A stretch of 64,000 nt of DNA from Isoetes taiwanensis (GCA_021234155.1 JAJEKV010000071.1:2429138-2493137), one strand, 5' to 3'; shown: positions 1 through 12,134, numbered from the stretch's first letter. The notes: generated from the letters alone by a model not told the origin. Translations and numbers: made by a program.

Positions 1-134
1 AAGGAGGTAGGGTTTTTTTATTAATGATTAAATTACATGTGGTGACGTGTTAAATGTCCTGGGACTCATAACATATGAGGATATATTGTTCCTACTCAAA
101 TGAGAAGGAGGAGTACAAGAAACACATATGTAAA

Positions 135-175
135 CTAGTCATGGTGCCCAGCGTTGCTGGGCATGATTTGGAATC
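135..175 (-). mobile_element. Helitron 3' terminus
   Basis: Read on the minus strand this is a typical Helitron 3' end: a 7 bp stem hairpin (GCCCAGC, loop, GCTGGGC; plus-strand 146-162) followed by a short spacer and a terminal CTAG at 138-135, flanked by A at 134 on the plus strand (T on the minus strand), as expected for A^T insertion. The same terminal hairpin occurs at five other Helitron ends in the window. The element body extends to the right; its 5' end is not firmly identified. Confidence 0.75.
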
Positions 176-627
176 TACAAAATGTTGGGACACCTTCAAA
201 ACATTGCATTTGACGACATTGCATTGTTGGAACTTTGCACTTCCCTTCAGCTACATCCCTTATAAATTGTCTATATCACCATTGAAATTGATATTCGAAA
301 AGGGAATGCAATAAAACCAACTTTAAAAGCAAATTGTCAAGACATGGAAAAAATGTTGTTGTGGAAATTATGTCCTAATTATATCTTATGCGCCATGCTG
401 AAAATTAAACACTTAAACAGAGAAGAAATCATGATGAACCTATTTACCAATCATTATAATGTGCAACCAATGAAGACATTTTTTGGCCAAAGTTTAGAAT
501 CATGAGTAAAGGGTACATCCTCTATGGGAGCTGCATTTACATATGCATAGACCTTTTAAATAAAACTGCAATAAATACTGCATTATTAGATGTTGCTTTA
601 TAGCAAGAAAAACCAATTTTATAGATA

Positions 628-665
628 CTAGTTATGGTGCCCGGCGTTGCCGGGCTTTAGTATCG
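628..665 (-). mobile_element. Helitron 3' terminus, variant hairpin
   Basis: Second minus-strand Helitron 3' end. CTAG is at 628-631 and the hairpin at 639-655. Here the stem is GCCCGGC / GCCGGGC, that is, an A-to-G change matched by a compensating T-to-C change relative to the other termini, so the stem is kept. The base before CTAG on the plus strand is A. It may pair with the minus-strand 5' end that was split at 9306/12119. Confidence 0.75.
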
Positions 666-974
666 ATTTGAAGGGGAGGGGTGGTTGTTTGGTTGTTGGC
701 TAATAAATGTTGCAATTATGTTCATGGTTGGAGATCGATCTACAACTGGTGTGAGGTGATTAATGGTGAGATGAATTTAATTTTGCTAGATTGGATAAAA
801 TTTTGATATAGGAATCTCCAACATAATATGTATCATTATCTTATCTTATCTTATTATAGCTGCTACAATTATCATTGAAGTATATACAACTCTCTCTTTA
901 ACAATGTTAAGCCTTTAGAATCCATTCAACTAAGCAAAATAGGAATTGATGTGGTAAAAATTTTGAATGTGAAA

Positions 975-1068
975 TTCATATTTGTATTTCATATGCTAGA
1001 TTTTGTTTTTCTAAAAGAAAGTTCATATTTGTATTTCATATGCTAGATTTTGTTTTTCTAAAAGAAAG
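975..1068. repeat. Direct tandem duplication, 47 bp x 2
   Basis: Positions 975-1021 and 1022-1068 are identical 47 bp copies, head to tail, in AT-rich non-coding DNA. The perfect identity suggests a recent slippage or a local assembly duplication. Confidence 0.85.
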
Positions 1069-3087
1069 TAAAATATTATGTACAGAACCCACAAAAGCAT
1101 CGATTTTGGTCCTACATGCTCTAAAGAAATGTCTCATGTTAAAGATATGCCATTCTTAAATGATAGTTTCTTTTAAAGACATAGATTAAGGTTTGCAAAA
1201 AGATCCTTTGTAATTTTTTTAGATTCGACCATCCATTGCAATTATAGGTGGTTTGAATAAAGCTGGAAAAGTAAATCACGACCAATGCAATCTTACCTGG
1301 TTTGAATAAATCTGGGCTAGAAAATAACGTATAGAAACCTTTGTATTACAAATGTAGAACATACTCAAGTACCAAAGTCATACTAAGCATCTTGCTTAAA
1401 CAATGGATAGTAGTTTGAATGCTTAATTTGACAGGTCATTCTTTGAGACCTGTCAATAGTTTTATTTGCATTATTAACAAAGGCATTTACGAAGATTAAA
1501 AACATTGCTGCAATTCTGGTATTTGTAGGCATTACAATTTTTGAAGCATTGAGCCTAAAAAAAAGAACAATTTCTTCATTCTCTTCAATACGGGCTCATC
1601 AATTTCCATGTTCATTATTGCAAATTCCTCCTATTTGTCCTCCAAAGTTATAATCCATTAAGCTTTTTTTGCTTCAGTCTTGAATACTTCCCGTATATTG
1701 GGAGAAACCACTATTAAAGCTCACAACTCGATGTAGAGATAAACAACTACGAACTGTACAATGTTTGCCTTAATCAATCTGGAGAAATGATCATATAGGT
1801 ATTGCTCAAGAACTGATAAAACCATTAGATTCAAATGAGGATATGAAAAGGATCATGCGAAGTTGAAGCAACATGCCAGAGGATAGTTTATGGAATAGCA
1901 TGCCCACTTCCATATCCATAGCACTTATGGATTCAAATCCACAACACATTACCGATGGCATGCATTCAGGTGACAATGCCTCACCCCTGGATATAAAGTC
2001 CATTTGCTTGAAAAGGCAGATTCCTCGTGACATTCTTCAAATTAGGCCATAATGTGCTTGTATAACATGTTTTAGAGTAGCCACTGCAAATTCTAGTTAA
2101 GAGCTATGTCATGCATAAAGTCCATGTATGGAATAGCCCTTGCATGTGCTGCAAGGTACACATACCAGAATGATGAACAAAGGTAGTGATATGGGTTTTT
2201 ACAACTGCTCTTATTTAGACAACCCATTCGCATCGAACACTTCAAAAGCATCTGGAAAATGTCTCTTGTGCATAGCCTGCATTACAAATTCCTCAATAAG
2301 AAAAATGAGAGAAACAATATTTCACTCAGACCTAAATTAGTACCTCATATTAATCATATTAAGATGGAACCAAAATTAGCTCCAAAATGGAGCTCAGTTC
2401 TATTGAACAAAAATAGAAGAAGTACCAAATCTAGCAACACATTCACAATGCAATTTAAAATACAAAGAAAATGCAAAAGTTGTCAATGACTCTAAAACAC
2501 CAGGGGCACTATGCCGACAACTAAGATAAAAAATCAAATCCGAAATGAGATGCATGACATTACCTTGGTCAGGGATGTGATTAAAAGGGTTCCTTATAGT
2601 GGAGTAAATGATGAATTTTGTATGTCTCGCATGTGAGGCTCATTTACATAGTTCGATTAATGGGTGTTCCATTGCATAAGTAATTTAGACCCCGAGATTT
2701 TTTATACATTGTATCATTATACAATCTAGCATTCGGATTCAAATATTGCTTTCATGTTCTTTTAACTTTTTTGAGTTCGTTGAACTGAATGTGGAAATAC
2801 ACTGTAATCAAAAACTGAGTTATGCTTCTACAGTTGTAAAAATTTTGCAACCAAATTGAGAGAGATAAAGCCTCTAAATTTGTTAGTAAAAGATGACCCC
2901 ACACAACCAGACATATACCAAAGAAGGAAGTACGCAGCTACAGTTAAGAGCTTCTTTATATCCTGTTATTATGACATTTGAACAGAGTAACAGCATGACA
3001 TGCTCTTGATCATATACAAAATAAACTTAGTGCATATCCAAAAATTTACAATTGCAGTTCTATACCTTAAAAGCATTAGCCTTATAT
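1069..3087. other. AT-rich sequence without recognisable gene
   Basis: Only short open frames with no recognisable domain are present on either strand. There is no clear LTR, TIR or RNA gene. It lies inside the candidate minus-strand Helitron. Confidence 0.5.
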
Positions 3088-3207
3088 TTAAGGTTCTTCT
3101 GCAGAACTGCTGCTTTTGACTTTGTAAACTGCCCAAGAGAAAAGAGGCAATGAAACCAGATAAGTAATGCCAAAAATAGCTGGTACTGCTATAACCCATC
3201 CAAGAAC
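3088..3207 (-). pseudogene. Possible 3'-terminal exon of a small membrane protein, unrecognised
   Basis: On the minus strand an acceptor-like TTTTGCAG is followed directly by a 40-codon open frame that ends in TAA at 3090-3088. The peptide is a single strongly hydrophobic stretch (it starts VLGWVIAVPAIFGITYL) followed by a short polar, serine-rich tail ending AEEP. This looks like a last exon with one transmembrane helix and a soluble C-terminus. I do not recognise the family. Upstream exons, expected at higher coordinates, were not assembled. It lies inside the candidate Helitron, so it may be a captured gene piece. It could also be a chance open frame. Confidence 0.35.
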
Positions 3208-4489
3208 CTGCAAAATGGACAAAACCAATGATTCAAGAAGTAATATTGTATTGAAATTCATATGTTTAAAGGCGTAAGGTTCTTACAGCATTTAATATCC
3301 CCATTAGAATTTCATGTTTCGTATCATCACCCACGGACCATATGGAGTTGGTTGCCAATAAGAGCCTACTTTGCTTGGTAATCAGAATGGTATGATCAAA
3401 CTATTCAGAGGATATCCATAAGCAAAAGAGTTGAAAGCTCAACCACTGATTATGTCTTCACTTGTACCTTAATTCTAACGGTGTGGCAATAAGATTGGCC
3501 AGCAGAATCAGAGGGGGATTACATCTCGACGTCAGCACAGCAATGCTGCATCCACAAAGCAGTGCGGTTACACTTGGAAGGAAAAGATTATAAAAAATGG
3601 CTTCAAATTTCATCACTATTCCTTCCTGCACTTATATACAACATTCTCGCAGACCTGTTAATAATGCTGCATCGAGAAATGAGATTGTTAAAAGATCACC
3701 TGAGTTGCTCCAAGCTGTTTTTAAGAGAAGGGTTAGGCAAGGATATCAGACGTAATTAAAGAGCATTCTTACCTGAAGCAAAACTTCTAGTATGATATTG
3801 AAGCGAAACTCCAAGCTCCACCTACAATTACAGTTTAGGTTTATAGGACCAAAGCAAATAACTGCAAAAGAGTTACAGAATGAATGCATTACAGACCAAG
3901 ACAAAGAGACTTGGAGAAGAAAATCTGCACAAATAGTGATGCACATAGGCATGGCTGCATATGATTGCTATCTGCGAATATACACCCCAAATACTTATCT
4001 TGGAAGTGGAATTTATATAGATTTTCTTAACAGTTTCGAAATGGCCTAAACTGTCGAGGTTGGATTGAGATTGGCCTGGATTCATATAGGAATAGGTCGA
4101 AATTGACCATCAAGCACCGATTTGGAGTTTTGAATGGCAGATTTGCATCGAAAGAGCTTAGAACCCAAAGAACGATGTAGAATGTTACAGCTCCACTGCA
4201 TAAAGCATATAGCAACATGTGACTGTAACGCTAAATATTCCTTCAGGGCTCCCAATATAGAACACACATAAAGCAAAAGATGATCTGTCATTGCAAATGG
4301 AAAGACATATAGGGAAAATTTGTTAACAGCCAATAGTTACAAATACACAAACCTGCACATATGCTTATGCATGTGTTGCCAGCTTTTCCAAGTGATGGGC
4401 ATTCTAATTTGCTATACGTCGAGAATCAATCTCTAAGCCTAAGCCTGCCTTGCAGACATAAAAGCTTAGTTGAGCATGACTGTTTCAGA

Positions 4490-4728
4490 GAAAAACTTGC
4501 TGCCATACCCAAGTAGATAAGACCGTTTGAGAATAAAGATTGTTGCCATATCCTGCTCTTGATCAACAATGATCTCCATGTCATATATTAATAGCATTCA
4601 ATCAATAGAGGCTGAAAAAACTTGCTGCCATACCCAAGGTAGATAAGATCGTTTGGGAATAAACATTATTGCCATATCCTGCCCTTGATGAACAATGATC
4701 TCCATGGCACATATTAATAGCATTCAAT
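4490..4728. repeat. Imperfect tandem duplication, ~122 bp x 2
   Basis: The segment beginning near 4490 (AAAAACTTGCTGCCATACCC) is repeated from about 4612, with roughly 90% identity, up to the shared ATTAATAGCATTCAAT near 4602 and 4728. No coding potential is visible. Confidence 0.75.
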
Positions 4729-7700
4729 AGCAAGAAGGCTCTTCTATTTGACTGCTCACATCCTCTGCACTGTACGTAGCATGCTATGCTCACCTCTGCT
4801 AGAACCATTTATGTAAACCCAGATATTAAACTCAGAACATTAAACTTGGGGTATATGCAGATTTAGATTTGCATGTATCTGAAGATGTGTCCCCAGCAAC
4901 CAGCATTTGAAGAAGTTGAAGCTGGAGAAGTAAAAGTGCACCGTAAATGAGTTCCGTCTGTATCCTTTGTTTCGTGCCTAAAGAAAAAGCAGACGGGCGG
5001 CAAGTTTTAACTCGAAAGAAAATGAAAAACTTACCTGTATGTTAAACCTCCAGCCTGATATCTGGGTTTTTTTTATTTTTTGCTGCAAACAGATGATCAA
5101 AGCTTGTGTGATGTTTATTTCTCCCAGCTAAAGCTTAACGAACACAATTATGCTCCTAATGAATGCATTTACAACAAATGATAGAAAATAAATTAGTGTA
5201 GACATGTCATGTTCTATACTGAAGAAGTTTTTGAAGATTAGGTAGGATAAGCTTGCTTGTAGCTTGCTCTTTGGCAAAACTATTCTAGTGATGGTCTTGA
5301 AATTATAGAAAGGGACATGAAATAGAACCTTGTGCAAACCTGAGATAAAGAAACAAACAGATCGAACTTGAGCAGCTTCATACGCTGAGGAGATATGGTT
5401 CAGAAGACCAATGACATGTCTTTGAATGTAGCACATGGATTCATGGAAGCAAAAGAATAAAAAATAAGGCAGAGCAGAGCTTCCATGCCTACAACAACCT
5501 TAGCCTAACCTTGAAGGATCTAGCAGACATTTATTTGTGCAATACACAAATGAAGCTTACCTCTTCAAAGTGTGCAATATACAGTGGCATCAAAATAGAG
5601 TATTCCAATCAGTGTCAAACCGTGGATTGAAATTCTTTCTCTGAAATCATTACTTAAGAGTCTTTTAGCATAAGCTCCATGCGATTTGTCAATGATGGCA
5701 AAGAACCTTCGTGGCAATGATTGGTGATGGCACCCTAAATCTGGCTTCATATTCAGACATGAACGATGTCTTACAAAACTGTTCATTGCATAATAAGTTC
5801 TCTTGCATGGCGTTAAGCCTAGACATAGAGCTCTTAGATGATGATAATATTCATGAAAAGAAGAATTAAAGGATATAAAAACGCACCTATGTTGAGATAA
5901 AGACTGGTGAAGTCGAGCCATATAAATCAAGCTCAAGATCCTCTTCATAATAGAAACACCTCTGCCGTCGATTTGATAAAGCGTAAAGAAACAGCAGATC
6001 GGTGACTTACAATCAAAAAACAATATGTTATCTGAGAACTGGGAGATCATGTTGCACAAAGGTCTTTGTGAGGCGAGAAACGTTGAGCTTTGAGCAATCG
6101 TCGCATGCAATCAATCGCCAAGTGGAATCGGATAAGGAAGAGATCGAAAATGTCGGAACCCAAAACCAAAATCACATGGAAAAAAAATTCTCGGGCTCTC
6201 TCGATTTTTGGATAATCGGGTTTTTTTCCCGGCATTGAAAAGCCCTAAAACCTTAGGAAATCCGTTAAAAAAAAATTCCAAAAAGGTTTTTCTCTAGACC
6301 GGAAAAACCGAATTTAAAAGATAGATAGATTACGATGTGTTACAAAGCCAAAAAATATAGAAATATGGAACAACGTTTTTTGACAGAAAAAAGGTTCTTT
6401 TAGTCTGATCAAATTGCATCCTTTTAAACGTCCCCACTTGTTCTTGCATGTAATGCTTGTCTTCATCAATAGTACACCAGAATGTAAAAGCACGAAGAAA
6501 TAGACCAACTAATATCCCACGTGGCTCCACCTTTTTATCATAATTACATTGCTGCCGAAGCAACCTAGAGTGAAATGCTCAGTCTATGAAATAAACCAAA
6601 TGATGCTTAAAGTTGAATAAGAAAGAAGTATAAAAGACGTTCCTTTTGCTTCCAAAATTCTTGAATAGAGATAGCAAACAAAGCCATACTTTAACTAAGG
6701 TCTTGAACTATGCAATACCATACCTTGGCTAGAATGCCTTGTGCAATACCATACCTTGGCTAGAATGCCTTGGAATCACTCAGATTTGAGCATCTACTCC
6801 AACCATATGAAGGATTGAAAAAAATCTTAGTGATACAAATGGGACTGTTTAGAATATTTTGATGCATCTTTCTTATCATTCCACTTTCTTCCATGGGACA
6901 TTTTCCTAGAACACTGTCAAAAGTTTTATTGTAATAAGTCACTGGACCGAAACATAAAGCTTAGCTTAAGGAAGATCGTGCACATCCAGAATAGAATGGT
7001 CACCAGAGAAGCTTAAGTCTGGCGGACATTAATCCCTACTCAAAGTCTTCCAATGCGTTTGAGAAAAATCTGCATTGCACAAAATAAGCTAAAAGTTAAG
7101 AGATTGCCCACATATACAGATACCAAATGATTAAAGGCCCTTAACGCCATCAGTATGTATCATGTCCCGTTGGTGATCTAGAAGGATGCAAAATGGCGTG
7201 CAGGTGGTAGATTGATGCAATTTGGCTTGCAAGGGTGATCCTGCAGACTGGCCCCTGAACTTCCTATATGTGATGAGTTCTTATAGCATGATATTATGTC
7301 CTGGTAATCTTCTTAGACACTTTGTTTGTATCCCTCAAGATTTAATTCTATGCAGACCCATAACTATTATAGGCCAAACGTGGAGACTCCAAGATCTTTC
7401 AACTATCGGGCAGATTCTTGAAGAGCATATCAGCATATATACATCTTTGAAAGTTGCCATTGGATCCAGTATCCGTATCAAGTTTCAGAAGACCTAAACT
7501 ACATTTCAAAATAGTGATTCTTGATGGTAAAAAGATTGAGCAGAACAGGGGAAAGCTTAATGTTAAGAAATAATAGAGGGGAGAGTATATGTAAATCAAA
7601 AAATAGATTAATACCTGATTGCATGCCTAAATGATTTGCTGTGAATCAAACAAAGAGAAAATTAGTTAAAGTCTCGTGGGTCAATAAAACAACAATTCTC

Positions 7701-8281
7701 TGATGAATCTTACTCTGTTGATGTGCTGAATTAAGCCCAGCTGCCATGAAGCATCACCAAATCTGCTCCAAGGATCTACTTGGCGGGAGCTTGGTCACCA
7801 TAAGTCTTGAGAAAAAATGGAGCTAGGCCGCCAAAGCATTCGTGCTTTAGAAGATTATGGTAAAGCAGGCAGGTCTGGAGGTTGGCTTTTAACTATGCAA
7901 AGGCTCTCATGTTAGTTTTTAGTAGAATCCGATCTTCTGTCATGATAGAACTTCTTTAGGGGTAAAGCTATGCCATATGAATTGCATGCTCTCGTATCAG
8001 ATTTTCCAAGTAGTGATAGCTTTGATGACCAAAAAGGCCCCCTATGGAGTTATCTATGTTATCTTTCCGTATTTTCATAAACTATGATAGCAAAACAGTG
8101 GTGCCTTCCTTTCCTTGTCTGCTGTAGGTCATCATTCATGTTCAGTTCTTGTTAGTTCTATTTATGTAGAATTCATTTTATAAGGAATCTAATAAATCCA
8201 GTATTTCTGTGATTTGTTTTTACCAATTTCTTAAATGTCTTCTACAATCACAACTTTATGGATTGAACGTTGGTGCTGCAG
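4729..8281. other. Non-coding or unrecognised stretch
   Basis: Contains several short ORFs, the longest being 181 codons on the minus strand (6110-5565), none with a recognisable domain. Splice-like signals occur on the minus strand (for example donors near 5563 and 5034) and may mark a decayed multi-exon gene, but I could not build a convincing protein. A short local duplication is at about 6710-6772. Confidence 0.4.
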
Positions 8282-8781
8282 GTGTTAAAATTCATCCAGC
8301 AATATACCGTTCAAGGAAAAACTCAGCTTGCTGGGAATTCTGTCTACACTGATTTACTCTCCATGCGAGTACTGCAATCTGGCTCTGAATTAGTTCCTAG
8401 TTGGCAAGAACTTTGTGCTTGTCAGTATTATCACATTTGGAGCCTATGTCCAATATGCAATAGTTTCGTTTTCAATGGGTGATAATATATGTTCATGGTT
8501 TGCTGCTCACAGAAGTACATGCCAACTCTTGCATCTCATTTCTCACATGTGCTTGTGGATGTCATGTTAGCACGGTGCAGATGGTTTCCAAAAGGTATGA
8601 GCTTTTTCGTTTCAATTTAGGGAAAGAAAGATATTGAATGTGTTCGCTTCCAGATGCATCAAAATTGCCTGCAAAGCAGAATAAACATCGGGCTCTAGAA
8701 GACATTAAAGAGAGCATAGCAGAATTCAAATATCTTCGGAAGGCCATATTCAAAGATCCTCAGAAGGCAGTTGGTTTGTAG
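8282..8781 (+). pseudogene. Oligoribonuclease (DEDDh exoribonuclease) gene fragment, three C-terminal exons
   Basis: Three exon-like pieces encode the C-terminal half of an oligoribonuclease (ORN/REXO2 family), which degrades 2-5 nt RNA in organelles and cytosol. Exon a (8282-8367) follows a CTGCAG acceptor and reads VLKFIQQ... then LAGNSVYTDLLSM, matching the family's AGNSVY motif. Exon b (8513-8594) reads KYMPTLASHFSHVLVDV and ends ...RWFPK before a GTATGA donor. Exon c (8654-8781) follows TTCCAG and reads HRALEDIKESIAEFKYLRK, containing the catalytic His and the last catalytic Asp of the DEDDh set, then a stop at 8779-8781. The b/c splice phase is consistent. The N-terminal exons with the first acidic residues are not found nearby, exon b lacks a few residues of the usual DVSSV segment, and the donor of exon a is unclear. 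It lies in Helitron-type DNA, so capture is likely. Confidence 0.72.
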
Positions 8782-8999
8782 GTCTTGGATATCATCAGTT
8801 AACCATATTTTCACAAGGTATCTTAATTGATGTGGACCTAATAAATTATTATCTGTTCACCTCCACTGCTCGCTCCTCCGGTCCTCGATCAAGCACAGGG
8901 GATCTGAAGAACATGGGCCAATTTTCCCAAATATGGGCGTGGCTTTGGCGATGAAGCAAAGCAGTGCAGCGCATGCTCTTGAAGCTTCAGGTAACTGCA

Positions 9000-9105
9000 A
9001 AGAAAGTAGAGCAAGAAAAAACTGAGAAACTGTTACCTCAAGAAGCTGCAGCTCGCCAGCATCCGAGAAACTGTTACCTCAAGAAGCTGCAGCTCGCAGC
9101 ATCGG
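9000..9105. repeat. Short tandem duplication, ~45 bp x 2
   Basis: GAGAAACTGTTACCTCAAGA plus the following AGCTGCAGCTCG segment occurs twice in a row (about 9018-9060 and 9064-9101), with a one-base difference at the junction. Confidence 0.7.
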
Positions 9106-9937
9106 GGCTCTGCTTAAATCTGCCTTCCTTTCCTTGAAATCAAGGACCCTCGGCTATTCTAGTGTTTACGTCACTTTTTTTATTTTTTGGACGTCACTTT
9201 TTAACCCCTTTTTCTTACGTGACTTTTTAAGCCTAAGATCGAATCATGAAATCTCGACCGTCTAATTTAGGGCGTGGTCCATTACTTGCACTAAAACATT
9301 ATAATATCCTATATTATAATGTTATGTCGTAATTCCTGGATTTGGATCCAGCCCTAGATCGGACGGCCACAGATGGCCTAACCAGATCGAAGGGTCCAAA
9401 CAAAGCCCCTTTTTTTTAAATATAATCTCTTTTTTCGATGGTCCAAATGCCCTTTATTCTGCGAAGCCCTTCCGAGTCTGACGGCCATGACCACATCAGC
9501 CTGTAAACACGTTTTTTTTTCCTTGCCCTAGCTACCGCTGTGAGCACAGCAACCCAGGCCTTGATCGATTCATGTAGTTGCCCCATGGCCGTTTTTGCTT
9601 GCAGGATTTTCCGGAGGAGAAGCAAGCGACTTCATGCCTTTTTTTAGCTTGGCTTTTCAGGATTTCTCGCCAGAGAAGCAAGTTGCTTCATGCCTGTCAT
9701 TGGCTTTGAGGTAGATATTCCGGAGGAGAGACAAACTGATAATGAGGGTTCATCTCAAAACCTCTGTTCATGGTTCTAGAAAGCAGGATTTTGGAATGCG
9801 TGGATTCTGGCTTCTTATTATAAGTATAAAATGGCATGATGCCATGTCCAGCACTTGGCATGGATATATTCTGCCGAAGTCTTCTACAGTGCAAGGCCTT
9901 ATATTTAGCGAGATCATGTAATACAGATTCATGGCTA

Positions 9938-10180
9938 CTATCTCTGGAACCTCGATTGGGTATCTTCTGAATCCAGACTCCTGATTTTCGTTTGGGTTTT
10001 GTTGAAGAAAACAGTGTCGTTTCTTAGTGGGGCATTGTCTGGATAAACTGGAGTTGGGGAAGTATATGCTCCTTCGTATCTCAGAATTGCCGCTGGTGGT
10101 ATAGGCTCCCTGTCTCTCAAAGGCGGAAACCACTATGTAATATTGGCCTATTGGGGTTGATCTGCAGTGACTAAGAAAGT
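9938..10180 (-). pseudogene. Captured laccase (multicopper oxidase) fragment in Helitron copy 1
   Basis: Antisense to the Helitron, two overlapping frames together resemble the end of the second cupredoxin domain and the following linker of plant laccases, secreted enzymes that oxidise phenolics. Visible pieces, in order: VTADQP, then GQYYIVVSAF in the neighbouring frame (compare the family's GRYYMAAR-F), then PPAAILRYEGAYTSPTP and PDNAPLRNDT in the next frame. At least one frameshift separates them and no copper-ligand His motif is included, so it is a non-functional fragment. The same fragment is present in the other two copies. The family call rests on my recollection of laccase sequences. 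Confidence 0.6.
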
Positions 10181-10574
10181 GTATGTCTGGCTTGGATGGA
10201 TCTGAGATGAGGTATTTTTAATTTGCTTTGTGTAGGATGCATCAATTTCTACCACTGTTAGACTGTAATTTGCTATCGTGATAAAGAGATTTGGAAGCTT
10301 TTCTTTGTTAGGTTGAAGCAACTAACGCTGCATTTTCTTATAACAAAAGCAGCAAAACAAACCAAACCAGCAAACCACCAGGCCAGCAAATCACCAGGCC
10401 AGCAAATCACCAGCAAACGTGTAGAACAGCAGCATGTGCATAGTTTTTCTTCTGCTTCGTGTGAAGGTAAATACAATCTCTTCTGGCATTATAGCATGTC
10501 GATGTAAATATGCAAAAGTGTAGGTTCAGGGATCTTATTTAGGAGATGGAAACTGGCCATGGAATTGTCATTAG

Positions 10575-10945
10575 TGTTTGGTTGATTTGCAGGTCTGTCC
10601 ATCCAAAAGTGCTACAAACCAGTTATGTTGTTTCAAGAGAAATTGACGTCTACATTTTGCTGAATAATCCATGTTTGAACTATAAATAAAGCTATCTGAA
10701 TAATCCATGTTTGAACTATAAATAAAGCTATCGGAGTTTAACTATTGTGCGTTTGCTTTCCAATTGAAATAAGTTTCTGCCTGTTGTGCTACATCAATAA
10801 TGCAAACATAATAATATGCATGTGTTTTTAGGATGCACATCATTAGTGTGGGTTGCTTTGCAGGTCTGTCCATCCAAAAAGCGGTACAAACCAATTGTGT
10901 TGTTTCAAAAGAAATTGACGTCTACATTAAATTGACGCCTACATT
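10575..10945 (+). repeat. Internal duplication within Helitron copy 1
   Basis: A ~75 bp segment beginning TTTGCAGGTCTGTCCATCC occurs at about 10589 and again at about 10858, with some divergence. Between them, at 10660-10738, a 38-40 bp segment (AATCCATGTTTGAACTATAA) is duplicated in tandem. Both features are shared with copies 2 and 3, so they predate the amplification of this family. Confidence 0.75.
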
Positions 10946-12134
10946 TGCTGATGGTAATTCATGTTTGAACTGGAAAAAAAAAGCTATTCTGAATCTAAAT
11001 CCGAAGCTGCAAATTGGGGTAAGCTTTGCTTTGCTTTTTAATTTGTTTTTGAACAGCTAAGCTAGGGCTTGAATAGGACAATTTTTTTCTACTGTTGTGG
11101 TACAACATTTAACCTCTAGACGTTTCTCTTTTCAGGATTGCATCATTTAGTCTGGTTGAATACCTCATAGAAATTGCACTATGATCTTCGAAAAATAGAA
11201 GTTTGTGCGTTTGGCACAAGCCAGTCTATGTCTACTGCCACATAAGTTCAATACAAAAGAAATTCCTACTTATATCATCCAGCAAAAGGTCATGGAAGTA
11301 AAAAATTTGAGATTCCTGTAACATTATGGATATTTATGCACATCCAATAGTATTTGAATTGTACTCTTCATTCTTTATAATACATTCCATCTTGCAGTTA
11401 TTGTTAGTTCTTACAAGGCAATATAACCATGCCCAGTGTGACTCAAATGTGGATCTGATTGTTCAGTTGGTTGCATCACTTATTGTACAGGTACTTATTG
11501 GAAGCTTGATACACTTATTGTACTTTTGGAATTCTTTATTCGATTCGAATGTTGGCTGAATTGCCAATGCAAAACCAAATTTAAGAACATTGATGGTGTT
11601 ATTTGAAATGCCATGGTGAAATGGCAAAAATAGAAAAGCATTATCATAGATAATAAATAATAACACCTTACAAAATACTTTGCATGCATAAGCAACATCT
11701 GAAGTCGTGATATTTTTTATCGCATGCATAAGCAACACATGAAGTCTTATCCGATTATGTACAAAGCTTACACAAACTAAAGCGGTACAAAAATACTAAT
11801 GGACTAAATTATTGCCCAAAGCTACGTGAGAGCAAAGAACCCTTGCTATGTGAGAGCAAACAACCCTTGACATTTTAAATGTTGGGTCAACTCTAATATT
11901 ATAATTTTTTGCATTTAAAAGGACATTTAAAATGTACAAGCTTGAGATCATATACCTAGGCCACAAGGTTACATAGGAAATTGTTTCTCCTTATGCCATT
12001 ACGATTGGTAAGGGCTTGAAGAGTTTGTCATGGTCTGTAATGGTTCGCTTTTATCATTGCGGCCATAATATTTACATGCCCCCAACTTATGCCCAGCAAC
12101 GCTGGGCACCTTTACTAGTAAGAATAAGATAAGA

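Larger units (their letters stand above)
9307..12118 (+). mobile_element. Non-autonomous Helitron, copy 1 (2812 bp)
   Basis: Starts TCCTATATTATAATG after A (9306) and ends with a hairpin (12091-12107) followed by ACCTTTA and CTAG (12115-12118), with T at 12119. This fits the TC...CTRR ends and A^T insertion of Helitrons. It is nearly identical to copies at 31632-34439 and 50996-53801 (opposite strand). It encodes no Rep/helicase and carries an antisense laccase fragment and internal repeats. Copy 1 sits inside the 5' end of an older minus-strand Helitron: joining 9297-9306 to 12119-12134 restores that terminus. Confidence 0.92.
628..12134 (-). mobile_element. Candidate long minus-strand Helitron containing captured sequence
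   Basis: Inferred span. The left end is the 3' hairpin and CTAG at 628. The right end is a minus-strand Helitron 5' end: the sequence at 9240-9306, joined to 12119-12134 after removing the 2.8 kb Helitron copy 1, gives on the minus strand a TCTTAT-rich start followed by TATTATAATGTTTTAG, very like the plus-strand 5' end at 14972. Without copy 1 the element would be about 8.7 kb. It holds an oligoribonuclease fragment and a possible terminal exon at 3088-3207. The pairing of this 5' end with the 628 terminus rather than the 135 terminus is a guess. No Rep/helicase coding was seen, so it would be non-autonomous. Confidence 0.4.

Noticed and set aside
5565-6110. 181-codon minus-strand ORF
   Set aside because: Longest ORF in the first 10 kb, but no recognisable domain and it runs through likely splice sites near 5563 and 5886; not enough to call a gene.
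10313-10507. ORFs repeated in all three Helitron copies (for example 64 and 67 codons)
   Set aside because: Identical because the copies are recent; no start context, domain or Rep/helicase motif supports coding.
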